Shown: one piece after another, positions 50,619 through 62,841 of the stretch | How positions within the stretch are numbered: position 1 is the first letter of the stretch | Layout of the letters: every line of letters begins with the position of its first letter | Origin: Agaricus subrufescens | Lineage: Eukaryota; Basidiomycota; Agaricomycetes; Agaricales; Agaricaceae | Direction of reading: 5' to 3' | Length of the DNA: 64,000 nucleotides | Assembly (NCBI GenBank): GCA_029945375.1 | Contig: CM057062.1 | Location: 868,001 to 932,000 of the forward strand | The notes under the pieces: model-generated | What the model was told of the DNA's origin: nothing | Database searches by the model: none | Seen by the model: the letters and a program-made list of their open reading frames with translations, nothing else | Made by a program: the position numbers and the translations under genes

Positions 50619-53350
50619 TCATACATCGCTACCACTATTACACTCCCCCGGCGCGAGTTCACACCAAAACCTATATACCCACTCCGACACACCATCCTCA
50701 CCAACAAACCGAAACTCTACACAACATTCTCCAGCTGAGGTGACCAACACCGGGACAGTACAATCCAGAGACCGCACAAGCTGACGTTCAAACCGACCGT
50801 AACACACTGCACAGTCATTTCGCGAGAAAACAGTCACCCAATTCTGATCATCCCCTTCTTCCCACTCGCCTTCACGTTCATGCTGTAGAACGTTTTAAAT
50901 TGTATATGATAACAGATACAAACACAGTACTCACTTGGCAAGACGAACTCCACAGATCAGATAAATTTGATACAGGGGTAGAGGGTCGATGGAAACTGCA
51001 ATTAACTTCATCGAATATACTCGAAATGTCAATCGCCTTCAGCGGTAGCTCTCCAAGTATATCGCTCATCACAAATTCATAACGTCGACCCTCATCCTTA
51101 AACATAGATTCAGCCTCGCAACTCCAGAAAAAAAAATTTAAATGAAAAACTCACAAACACTACAGCGCACAGCTCGTTATAAGGAAAAAAGTCACGATCA
51201 TGCTCCTCAAACACAGTGGTGAGGAGACGAATGCAGAACACGCTCTGGAAAGCAGGGTCTCCAATCTCTATCCCAGCAATGACCTCACGGATGGCCAATT
51301 TATACATACTTATTCTCGTTCCATTGTAACTCGAATCGACCTCCTTATCAGCACGCCAACTAAGCGAAATCTTGTCCACAGAGCCAAAGCCACGCGCCAG
51401 AATACCACCGTACGTTCCGTAATCCACCTCCCCAAAATCGATACCATTGCAAGCCTCCTCTAAGATCCTGAAAGAACACTGAGTCTTCAATTGTTGAGCT
51501 TCGTATTGAATATCCTGGGAGAACCCCGATCGTTCAAAGTCAGATACGTAATCGATGAATGATTTGTGGAATGGCACTGGCTTCTCCTCGTAGGCGTCGT
51601 CACGTCTAGGAACACGCAGAACAGATCGGAAAGGATTGATGGCAGCATAAGCATCATCGGGCGTAATTTCTAACCAATTGCAAAGTAGAATAAAGCTCTC
51701 TCTGGGAAGGGGCGGAAAAGATGGCCGGTGCAAGACTGAGTCCCAATCTGATGATAATGCGAGTAAAACTTTTCGAGTATTCATCATGACCTTAGATGGG
51801 ACCTTGGAAAGGATCCGCGAATACAAAGCATCCAACATCGCCATGGGGTGTGCCTCTCCGCTCGCGACCATCATCGGATGATTATCAATGAGGTTCAGAA
51901 TGTCAGAGAGTTGTGAAGCCGGGCTTCCGATGGTCGTGTCGCCGATATACCTCATGACCGTATCTGCATACGCAAATAGGCCACCTGCGGCATTAGCGAG
52001 CTTCCACAAATCCTCCTCGTCGGGCCACTGGGGATCGAGTGAATCATATGCCAATTTAACCTCTGCCAGCGCATCACGAAAGAATCGTTCGACATCGGCA
52101 CGGCCCTCATCAGAATCTACCAGTATTTCCTCCTTCTCGTGGACTAATATGACCTCAGTTCTAGAAAAGAAGGAGGTAATGTGTCCTTCAGGACGGCTAG
52201 CAATGAGCCATACAATGGGGGAAGAGGGATGCGAGATACAGAGATTAGAAATGAGGCGGAGGAGCTCGATTTGAGTCCGCGTGTCACGGCATTCATCAAG
52301 GCCGTCAAGGATGATCAAGACGCGACAAATAGTGGCCATATTTGTGTTGTGAATGAAGGGCTGGATGATGAATTTGTTGAACTGGACAGCCATTGACGAC
52401 TGAAAGAGGGATGGGTCACGGGTGATCTCATCCTCAATGATCTGGCGATATGCCTCAGATCTGGCAGCGAGCTGATAAGACAGTGTCATGATGGCCTTGT
52501 TTCCATCATTGCGCCCGTTAATAGAAAAGAAGACTGACGCCTGGCAGTCGACTAAAGGAATAAGTGACTCGGCGACATTCTGCAAGATAGCTGATTTGCC
52601 AACGCCAGCAGCGCCGACTATCCAGCGCACCCGTTTCCCACTATCACTGCCGGAAATAAAGTCCACGCATCGTTTCAATACAGCTAAACGAGTCCCAGGA
52701 TGACATCGAGGAGGAGGATCGCGTGCTGAAGAATCAAATGCTGCTCCTGGTATTGTTTTCTCTAGGAACTTCTCCATGACTAGAAGAAACACGGTAAGTG
52801 GAGAGTGTTAAACAGGGATATTGCTTACATTGGGCTGAGAGGGAATTCATATACACGACTAATTACGACGTAGTAAGCATAAGCAGACAACGCGAAGGGA
52901 ACGTCACTCACCGCTACCTACGTCTCCATCTATAAAGTTCCCCGTCACAGACAGATTGTGGGCCTGATGAAACATACCTTGGTTCTGTTGTCGTAGTTGA
53001 GGCAAACGCGAGGATGGGGAATGATGGAAGTGCAGAGCAGCCGAATCCCGAGAGAACAGTACAGGTGCTGATTTCGAGTCAATGACACCGGCCGAGGTGT
53101 CAGATTGTGACATTGATATGGTTTCGTTGGTAGGAAGATGGTCTGCCTGGCTGCGACGATCCACTGAGTGCTCTCCTATTGATGCAGGAAGGTCTGCATT
53201 GACATTTGCAACTTGCTCCGGTGCAGGAGGTGCGTGTGACAACGAAGAGGACGGGACGCAGGAAGAATCCGGGATCGTAGTATTTGGTGACCGCGAGCGT
53301 GAACGGCGAAGGCCCAGAAATCGAGGAAGATGGAGAGCAAAGTCAGGCAT
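50619..53350 (-). CDS. NACHT-domain STAND protein N9
   Basis: The start at 53350 gives MPDFALHLPRFLGLRRSRSR. Exon 1 continues Ser/Pro-rich and runs into GMFHQAHNLSVTGNFIDGD before a donor at about 52912. The large exon (about 52778-51150) has Walker A GAAGVGKS, Walker B IILDGLDEC and PFHKSFIDYV. Tail exon 1 (about 51095-50940) reads RRYEFVMSDILGELP. Tail exon 2 (about 50880-50619) has HEREGEWEEGDDQNW, CAVCYGRFERQL and VGEDGVSEWVYRFWCEL, but a different C-terminus (NSGSDV) from the usual LGSTI. The gene is intact. With N1 it forms a more diverged branch (RVPRRD, AQQLKTQC). It lacks the GACACTAGT-TATA promoter of the main branch. Confidence 0.86.
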
Positions 53351-53659
53351 AAGCCAAGTTCCGAGTTGGAAGCGCCCGTAAATGTAATACGTATGTCGTT
53401 GACCATCACGTGGTGCGTGCACTTCAGTCTCGACTCTCGATTTGACATGGAAAATTTTCTTCTTGTAAACCCATCCACTTCAGCGCAAGCAGCGCAATAA
53501 AAAAAAAAAAAGCATAAGAGCATCACCAAATAGATTTTTGAGTCAAGTGCGCCAAATACCCCCCAAACAACCAAACAACATGGATCGCTTCGAAAGCCTC
53601 AGACCTCGTCATTCTCATTCTCATCCAAAGAAACTCATTCACTAGCAACACATAATACA

Positions 53660-56448
53660 TTAGATAGTACTCCCAAGTTCCTTACGATCGCTCTCATTGA
53701 GTTGAAGCCACAACCAATAAGTCCACTCCGACACATCATCCTCCGGATCAACAAATCGAACTTCCACACACGAGTAAGGCGTTGAAGTGAACATAATCGT
53801 AACAGCCTGATTGGGAATCCGGGTTTTCAGTCCATCCATATGGCTTTCAAGCCGACTAAAGCAGAAAGCACATATATCCTGGTCAAAGGTGGTTGTCCAA
53901 TCTTGCGCCTTTCCTTCATCACACTGGCCCGCTCTCGTATGCTGTATGGCACAAGTTGAACAAGCGTTTATGGATAAGATGTAGGATGTTCGCTTACTTT
54001 GCAGGATGATTTCCATGTATCAGGAAGAGCCGGTGATGAGACGGGGCAGTAAAATCGCGTTCTGATAATGCGATCCCCCCGGATCCTGAAAGTCTTGATC
54101 GACTCGATGGGTGTTTGCTTGAGTATGCCGTGCACTAAAAATTCATGGCGGTGAGATTGATCCTTGTATGTGATTTCAGTCGCACCAACATAGGACAATA
54201 TCTTCTAGGGCACTCACGAACACTAAGTTGCGCCATTCGTCAAAGGGAAAATTGATGTTGTGGTGTTCAAACTGAGTGGTCAAGAGTCCAATGTAGCGTT
54301 CGCTCTGGAACATCGGATCTGCACGTGCTATTCCTTGTACAACTTCTCCAATTGCCAGCTGATACATACTTTGGCGTGTTTTTGCGTCGCTCCAGCCCAC
54401 TCCATGAACCGGCCACGTAATCGAAATATTCCCGCCAGCACCACTATGGCGAGCCAGGACACCATAATAATAAGATACATCCGACGTATCACAATCGTTG
54501 CCATTGGGAGCTTCCTTTAATACTCTCAATGCACATTTAATTGCAATTTGCCGAGCTTCAAGCTTAATGTCCTTGGAAAATCCGGACCGTGATAAGTGGT
54601 CGAAGAAAGATTTATGGAAAGGTTGGGGTAGTCTTTTATGGGCTTCATGGCGTTCGGGGAAATCCAAAACGGCACGGAGGCGATTAAGAGCGGTATAAGC
54701 CTCATCGGTAGTCATCCCTAACCAGTTGCACAGGACAATGAGGTTCCTTCCCCTTCCCACGGCCCAATACCAACTCGATGTTAACACCAATAAGAGCTTT
54801 CGAGCGTGGACCATGATTTTGGTTGGAACATTGGTTAAAATGCGGGCATAAAGCGCATCAAGTAGAGCCATTGGATGTGCTTCCTGGGACAGCGCCGACA
54901 TCGGAAGCTCATCAATTATATTCAGGATATCGGAGAGTTGCGAAGCCGGGTCTCCAATACTTGAGTCCCCAATATATTTGACGACGGTCTGCGCATAAGC
55001 GAATAATCCACCCGCAGCATTCGCTAATTTCCACAAACGTTCTTCATCAGGCCAACGGGGGTCTAAGGAATTTGACGCTCTCCCAATTTCGGTCAGCTCG
55101 TGTCGCAGAAATCGTTCAACGTCAGCGCGAGCCTCATCGGAATCTACGACAATCTCTTCCTTCTCATACGCTAACGTGACCTCGGGTCTGGCAAAGAATG
55201 AAATGATGTGTGGTTCAGGTCGGCTGGCAACGAGCCATACAATGGGTGAGGAAGGATACGAGACACAAAAATTTGTAATGAGGCGGAGGAGTTCAACCTG
55301 GGTACGCGTATTGTTGCACTCGTCGAGGCCGTCAACAACGATTAGCACGTGACCAGCAGAGTTTAGCTCCGTGTTGTGGATGAATGGCTGAACAATGAGT
55401 TTCTCAAATTGGACAGCCATCGATGACTGAAGAAGGGATGGGTCACGGTTGACCTTGTCCTCGATGACCTGGCGGTATAGTTCGCATTTGGCAGCAAACT
55501 GGTAAGAGATTGTTGCGATAGTCTTTGTTCCATCATTGCGTCCGTTGATCGAGAGGAAGACAGATGTGTGATAATCCACTGAAAGCTTCGGGGACTCGGT
55601 GACGCTCTGCATGACAGCAGACTTCCCTACTCCTGCGGCCCCAACGACCCAGCGCATCTTTTTGGATCCATCGCAGTGGGCGATGAAATAGAGGCACCGT
55701 TCGAGGATCGCTAAACGAGTTCCGGGATGACATCTGGGGGGTGGATCGCGAGCGGAGGAATCAGCTGCTGCACCGGGGATTGTCTCCTTCAGAAGGTCTT
55801 TCATGACTATCACAGCAATCAATAGTAGTAATAAGATAGTTATGTTTCCTACATTGGTTTAAAATGTTGATATTGTTTGTGACTAGCAGAATCGCTCAAT
55901 AACGGGAAACCAATCTCATAAAACTGACATGGCTTACTGTTGCCTTTCGTGTTGTCAATAAGGCTTGACCCTACAATAGAGAAATTGTGCGCATTCTTGA
56001 ATATCCCTTGGCTCCGATGTTGCAATGGCGTAAAATCCCCCGTCGAATGTGACTTTGAATCATTCAATCTCCTCATTCGTAAGCGAGATATAAAAGAGAG
56101 ACTCACACTTTGTTGTTCAATAACTAATGATGGTTGCGAAGGTGTTGAAAGTGAGCAGCTCGTATGTTGGAATTGGGTTGAGTCCTCCCAAACAGGTGGC
56201 TGAGCAACTAAATCTGGGGGCTTGAGTTGTGATGTGGATATTGAAGGGACTGGCAATGACACTGGTGCGGGCTGGCCAGTGGAATCTCCTGCCGGACAAC
56301 TACCGGGAGCAGACGAATAAGAAGTGGGAGTAGCGGTGTTCGTGTCACGCTCCGAAGCACCTTGCCTAGAAGGGCGAGAAGATGGATGCGAGCGCGATGA
56401 GCGGGGAGATCGTAGGAATCGAGGAAGGTGGAAGCCAAAGTCAGGCAT
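53660..56448 (-). CDS. NACHT-domain STAND protein N10
   Basis: The start at 56448 gives MPDFGFHLPRFLRSPRSSRS. Exon 1 ends near 56105 and exon 2 has GIFKNAHNFSIVGSSLID. The large exon (about 55805-54215) has Walker A GAAGVGKS, Walker B IVVDGLDEC and PFHKSFFDHLSRSG. Tail exon 1 (about 54160-53995) has HRHEFLVHGILKQTP. Tail exon 2 (about 53945-53660) has CAFCFSRLESHMD and ends ELGSTI. No break is visible. An 86-base block at 55221-55306 is identical to N11, although the neighbouring sequence differs. Confidence 0.88.
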
Positions 56449-56525
56449 TGGGCAGGTTGAGGGCGGAGGCAAAGCGCTTTCGAGCTGTCCATCATCGGAT
56501 TATAATTACAACGTGCAGATCCAAG

Positions 56526-56569
56526 TTATTTATAGCAGACTCACTAGTGTCCTGATTTTACTCACGCTC
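56526..56569 (-). promoter_or_regulatory. Conserved core promoter of N10
   Basis: The minus strand reads GAGCGTGAGTAAAATCAG, then GACACTAGTG, then CTATAAATAA (56535-56526), followed by CTTGGATCTGCACGTTG. Confidence 0.7.
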
Positions 56570-56744
56570 CCGCCCAATGCCGATACAGTCACCCAATCAC
56601 AGCACTTTTACTAGCCCGAAACAGACGATCCCCACTCGCATGCACTGTATGTTGTGCTTTATAGCATTAGCTACGCCTCAGACATGGGAGGATCTCCATA
56701 GCCCCTGGATAATGGGACCACAGCGACAAGCCAGCATGCACTCA

Positions 56745-57215
56745 CTACTGGATCAGAACGACAGTCACAACGCCTTCCACAAGCTGGTCATATTTCTTTG
56801 GATCCCACGCCAGCCCCTGTCGTGTGTCAGATGTCAATCTTTGGACAAATTGTAGACATCTCGGTGCAAAGACAAAAACAATTAAAGTGACAATGTATCT
56901 CCACACAAAATCAAAACCCGATGCAACCACCTTCCGATTGAAAGGCGAAAAGAAGGTTGACAGCCTCATCTATACTAACAATACAGGAGTCAGTAGTCGT
57001 TGAATGAAATCAACCATCTGATAAATCCCGACCGCTGTCAGGATGTTGGAGCGGTTTCGAATCATCGAGTCACCCATAGACGTGATACACGGTACGTTCA
57101 TACGCGGAACGCCTACCTCCACATGAGCAAATATCAATAAGTTGTAGTAACAGAAGTAGTTGATCAACAGATAATCGCAGCGCAGCGATAATCCTAAAAT
57201 CATTCTAAATATCAA
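56745..57215 (-). other. Doubtful short frames between N10 and N11
   Basis: Two minus-strand frames (57215-56970 and 56969-56745) follow each other in the same frame, separated by a single TAG. Neither has a recognisable motif. Bases 56820-56890 resemble 60930-61000 upstream of N11, so both may be remnants of one duplicated neighbour. I do not assert a gene. Confidence 0.25.
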
Positions 57216-57381
57216 TCATTGCCGTACGCATGAACTTAATTTGTCTTCACCTCATCCTAGTCCTTCACATCCGCTATACCTGTATGCGTTGCGAGATTTT
57301 GAGTAGTCGTTCCTGAGATCAACTTCAAGCGCCTCGGGCTTCATCAGTCAGAATCAGGATTAATTACTAGTGTACAATATA

Positions 57382-60332
57382 TCATATAGTACTCCCGAGT
57401 TTCATACGGCTATCCTGGGGAAGGAAAAGCCACAACGAATAAGTCCACTCCGACACACCATCTTCCGGATCAACAAACTCAACCTCGATGCAACAATAAA
57501 ACGACAAAGTGAACATAATTGTGACAGTGTGATCCGGAGACCGGGTAATCAAACTTTCCAGTTGGCGTGTCAGCCTATCAGAGCAAAAAGTGCATCCACG
57601 CCATTTAAAACCAGTCGCCCACCTCTGTTCCCTTCCTTGGCTATACTGACCTTCTCGTTCGTGCTGTATAACACCTATTTTTAATGGATATCTGGAATAC
57701 GAACATTTCACTAACCTCGCAATGTGGTTCCCATGCATCAGGTAGAACTACTGTTGTAACGGGACAGCGGAACCACATCTTAATGTGGCGACTACGGTCA
57801 ATGTCGGAGATGCTGATTGCCTTGGCGGGTATTTCCTTGAGTATGCTACACTCCACAAATTGATTACGGTGAGCTTTATCCTGATATAACTCGAGTCACA
57901 CAAAAAGCGAATAAACGGATTATAGGACACTCACAAGCACCAAGTCCCGGAATCGATCAAAAGGAAAGTTGTCGTTCAAGGTCCAAAATTGAGTGATCAA
58001 GAGCTGAATGTAGGCCTTCGTTTCGAACATCGGATCCCCTCGTTCGATCGCTTGCACAACTTGTCCAAATGCTAGCTGATACATGCTCTGTCGCGTTCTT
58101 GCATCGCTCCAGTCAATTCCAGCCTGAGTCGTCCACGAAAACGAGATCTTGTCCCCTCTACCTTGACAACGAGCAAGTACGCCGTAATGATAAGACATAT
58201 CGGATGTATCACAATCACTGCCATCGGGAGCTTCCGTCAATACTCTCAACGCACATTTGATCATAAGTTGCCGAGCTTCAAGCTTGATATCGTTGGAGAA
58301 TCCGGACCTGTGTAAATAGTCGAAGAAAGATTTGTGAAAAGGTTTGGGTACTCTTTGATGGGCCTCATGACGCTCAGGAAAATCCAAAACAGCGCGGAGG
58401 CGATTGAGAGCAGTATAAGCTTCATTAGGCGTCATCCCTAACCAATTACACAGAACAATCAAGTTGTTCCCTTTACCCAAGACGAGATCCCACTGTGATG
58501 CTAATGCCAATAAGATCTTCCTCGCGTTTACCATGATCCTGAGCGGAACATTGGACAAGATTCGCGCATAAAGTGCATCGAGAAGAGCCATCGGATGCTC
58601 TTCGCGGGACAGCTCCGACAACGGAAGCTCATCGATCACATTCAACACGTCAAGGAGCTGCGAGGCCGGGTCGCAAACATTTGAGTCACCAACATATCTG
58701 ATGACAGCCTGGGCATAAGCGAATAGCCCACCAGCAGCATTCGCCAGTTTCCACAAATGTGGTTCATCGGGCCAAGATGGGTCGAGTGAATTTGATGCCC
58801 TCCCGATCTCGCTCAGCTCGTGGCGAAGAAATCGTTCAACGTCAGCACGAGCCTCGTTAGAGTCAACAACAATCTCCTCCTTCTCATATGCTGGCGTGAC
58901 CTCGGGTTTAGCAAAGAATGAAATGATGTGTGGTTCAGGGCGGCTGGCAACGAGCCATACAATGGGTGAGGAAGGATACGAGACACAAAAATTTGTAATG
59001 AGGCGGAGGAGTTCAACCTGGGTACGAGTCTCCTTGCACTCGTCAAGCCCATCAACAATGATCAGCACGCGACCCGCAGAGTTTAGGTCGCGGTTGTGGA
59101 TGAAAGTCTGAACAATGAACTTTTCGAATTGGACAGTCATGGACGACTGGAGAAGGGATGGGTCGCGATTGACCTGGCCCTCAATGACCCGACGGTATAA
59201 GTCTGATTTGGCGGCGAACTGGTAGGAGAGTGTAATGATGGTTTTTGCCCCGTCGTTTCGTCCATTGATGGAAAGGAAGACCGATGCATGATGTTGTACT
59301 GGGAGCTTGGGAGACTCAGTGACGCTCTGCATAATGGCCGATTTTCCTACTCCCGCAGCTCCGACAACCCAGCGCATCTTTTGGGTTCCCTCGCAGTGGG
59401 CAACAAAATAGAGGCATCGTTCGAGGATTTCCAAACGGGTCCCGGGATGACATCTAGGCGGTGGATCGCGAGCGGAGGAATCAGATGCTGCTCCTGGTAT
59501 TGTTTCTTTCAGAAGTTTCTCCATGACTACCGGAGAGGCGATCAATAGGGACCACAAAACCAGGTATGTTACTTACATTTATTCGTAGCATTGAAGTAAT
59601 TCATCAACGTCACTAGCGAAGATGTGGCTCAATACTAGACAATGACTTGACCGAAGTGAGAATGACTTACTGTTACCCTTGGTGTTATCAATAAAGTTTG
59701 ATCCTACAACAGAGAAATCACGCGCATTCTTGAATACTTCTTGGCTCTGGTGTTGAGAAGGCGTAAAATCGTGGCTTGAAAGTAGCTTTGCAAGATTGAG
59801 CATCGTCATATCCATGTCAATTAAGTGGTTTAATAGGGAGACTAACTGCTGGTAGTTCAGAAACCAATGATTGTTGTGAAGGCGTTCCAAGTGAATATGA
59901 TGAATGCAGTAATTGAGTAGACTCAGTAGATACTAGAAGATGTGGGAGCGGAATGGCTTGCGGGGAGGTCAAGTTCGGGCGGCTCAGGTTGGGTGTAGAG
60001 GCTGTATCTAAAGTGCTCATTAGTGTGTCTTGCTGCGAAATATGCTCTGCCCGGTCATCAGAGGTTTCAACCGCCCTGTCAGCACCGGGATGGTCTGTGA
60101 TCAACCTACTAGCGGTAGGTAAATGAGAGGTGGCTGTAGTAGCGTGCGTATCCTGTTGCGGGGCACCGTATGTGGAAGATGATGAAGGACGAGGGGACAA
60201 GGCAGGAGTCAGACGAGGACTTGGGGAATCGGAGGCAGCTGCATCATTGCGAGAATTTGCTGAGGATGAATGCGAGCGCGATGAGCGGGGCGAGCGTAGG
60301 AAGCGAGGAAGGTGGAAGCGGAAGTCAGGCAT
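57382..60332 (-). CDS. NACHT-domain STAND protein N11
   Basis: The start at 60332 gives MPDFRFHLPRFLRSPRSSRS. Exon 1 runs to about 59850 (SLVSELPAVSL). Exon 2 has EVFKNARDFSVVGSNFID. A mini-exon near 59600 reads LMNYFNATNK. The large exon (about 59525-57935) has Walker A GAAGVGKS, Walker B IIVDGLDEC and PFHKSFFDYL. Tail exon 1 (about 57885-57715) reads HRNQFVECSILKEIP and VLPDAWEPHCEV. Tail exon 2 (about 57665-57382) has CTFCSDRLTRQLE and ends LGSTI. All joins are GT-AG, and no stops are seen. Confidence 0.88.
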
Positions 60333-60403
60333 CGGGCAGGTCGAGGGCGGAGGCAGAGCGCATTCGAGCTGTCCATCATCGGATTACAACGTGCAGATCC
60401 AAG

Positions 60404-60446
60404 TTATTTATAGCATGCCCACTAGTGTCCTCACCCTTCCCACGCC
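60404..60446 (-). promoter_or_regulatory. Conserved core promoter of N11
   Basis: The minus strand reads GCGTGGGAAGGGTGAG, then GACACTAGTG, then CTATAAATAA (60413-60404), with the start codon 72 bases on. Confidence 0.7.
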
Positions 60447-61189
60447 CCCCCCAATGCCGATAGCTCGCATCCATAACAGCACTTCCACTGGGTCGGAACG
60501 GACGGGCCGCATGCTGTACTCCATAAAAGCATAAAATCATCCGACATCGAAATATCATAGTAGTTTCTGAGCATCGACTCACAGCGGAACACACCTTCGT
60601 ACCTTAGCATATCATCAGCGTCCGAGCCCCCCTGGTTGCATCGTCTTCCACAGGTCGTACGCTTACCACAAATCCTGGATATGGCACTCACCCCCTGTGT
60701 GTTTTCTGCCATAGATTCTACTTTCACTTGTACCACTACGTCATGAAAATGCTCGCATCAAACAAGGTGCATTCAGAAATATATTCGATCTGAATTTGAC
60801 ATTTAACAAAATTCAGATGCACAACCGTCGTCAGTAGTAGATGTCTTATTGAGATCCTCGCGATAGACCATAACAAAGGTATGCCCCAAAGTAATTTCGT
60901 CCTGAGCTTTATCTCCAACGGTATGGGCATACCAGAAGCTAATCTTTGGACATGTTGTAGGTGTTTGTGCATCTGCGGGAGCAACTAAAAAGAGAATAGA
61001 TCTCCTCCAAGGTCCTCGACTGCCTCGTGTACTTGATAGAGGGTACACTCAGAATTAGGGGTGAGGTGGGGGAAGCTTGGAACGATCACAGTGGCTGCTG
61101 AGTTTGTCCAGGCTGTTAATAATTGTCCTAAATATGCACGACCGTGAGTTTAGGATCGGGGCAGTGGAGGAAGACTTGAAGCGGTGTTG
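60447..61189. other. Intergenic, no supported gene
   Basis: Minus-strand frames at 60736-61048 lack motifs. The piece 60930-61000 resembles 56820-56890. Confidence 0.4.
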
Positions 61190-61900
61190 ACGGTTGGAGG
61201 ATGGACGAGCCACAGTTGATTTTTCCCCGGCAGAGGGAGACTGATGGCCTTAGTTCTATCGTTTCCCAGTTAAAATGAAAAGAACACAAAGTCTGGCAAG
61301 GTATCGGGGAACTTGAGGGACTCCAATGGCGACATCCGGCCCAATAGCCCATCCTGTAATTCTAGTCCCACCCAACAAATGACTTTCCTCCTGTCGCTGC
61401 TGCATGCGAAGTAAATGCGTACTGTTGAGGAAGCTCAACATGTTCTAGAGGGGTGTTGTGTGGGTAGATCGCGAGGTGAAGAGTCGAATGTTCTTACACA
61501 TAATGTTTCTCCGCCTCGTGTCGAGCAGACTAGCAGAGCCACTAGCTTGTGTATTCGCTAACACAAATCTCTTGAAGATGCGACAAGCACGAACAGTAGA
61601 GACATAGTCAGGATAAGCCTGTAACGCGAACGAGGTACTCCTCACCATTGTACACGCTTGCATGGAGGGGTTCCTATGGTTCCTCTGGGTGGAGAATTTG
61701 GGGCAGTCGAGTGAGGCTGCCACTGCACTAAAAGTCTTTCTGAACGTCGCGTCAGTGACCCAGATGGAAACAGGAAGTGACAAGGAACGCTCACACTTTG
61801 TTGCTCTAGAACAAAAGAATGTGGCGAACGTAACCCCGGTGAATAAGATGGGCGCTGCAGTATCAGGGATCGCTGGGGTTAAATGAAAATAGTAGAGGTA
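61190..61900 (-). pseudogene. NACHT-family relic (5' half)
   Basis: Bases 61225-61320 align with the minus-strand segment from KAIMTL back to ESPKL of N1 (GGCCTTAGTTC.ATC.TT, GGGGAACTTGAGGGACTCC). 61440-61500 aligns with the SPARDSPPR...GTIPGAA start of the large exon. 61790-61830 resembles the exon 1 donor region (CTCACACTTTGTTG). Stops occur in all frames. No tail exons follow at 60450-61130, so this is a 5' fragment only. Confidence 0.55.
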
Positions 61901-62841
61901 AGAGACCTAGGAAAAGGCTTGAAGATTATGTTCGCCTAACTGTTTACGAGTCGATAGGACATGGCGGAGGTTGTTGGATGCGTGACATACGATTCGCGTC
62001 GAGTTGGTGATGGCTGTGAAACGGATCAACGACAGACAAACAATGGCAAGCAAGTTATTTATGGATTCTGCACCTGCATCGACCATCATGCAGCCTCCCA
62101 AGCATCGTTACTCCTGTACGTCAACGCCCTCAGGCTGCTCTACATCCAGTGTCCAAGGTATCATTCAATTGACCATATCTGAATCACTTTCGTCAGCTAA
62201 CCTGAGCTTGTGATCTGCCCCTCTTTGCACTACCAAACCGGTCATCGACCAGACCGTTCATCCGCAGCGCCCTCTCCTACCTTATCTACCTTATCCTCTA
62301 CTTCGTTTGAACACCCTGGCCTGAAATTTCTGTGTATCTGTTATAGTAAGTCCTGGTGACGACTTTTTTTTAGGATCAGAACAACCAGCCACGCTGACTT
62401 CGCCATCGAGTCGAACAACATTAATGAGCATGTTCAATACATCACTCTCATATAGTGTTGTTATGGTTTCCTTGAACATGTACATACTACTCAATAGTTT
62501 ATTCTTATACCGGGCTTTATAACTGTTATTCACGTGCTCATGTCTCTATATCACCAGGGATCGATTGACTTACCTGTCCAATAGCCGCTCAGGAGATATC
62601 AGTATCTGTAGCAGGAAACTACGTGAATCAAATGTCATTTGTACACTGAACCAAAACTGGACTCATGGACAGAAACAAAAACAGTCTGATGGCGAAGTAT
62701 AGTAGTGTCGTTAAACCAGCCTTTGAACACTCGACGTCAAAAAATGTACGAACATCATTAAAAACATCAATAAATTCGGAACCCAGAGAGACACTAATGC
62801 CAGAATTTACAACGAGACCCACTCAATAGAATGACAATACA
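61901..62841. other. Intergenic, nothing recognised
   Basis: Frames are short and have no family motif or repeats. Confidence 0.45.
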
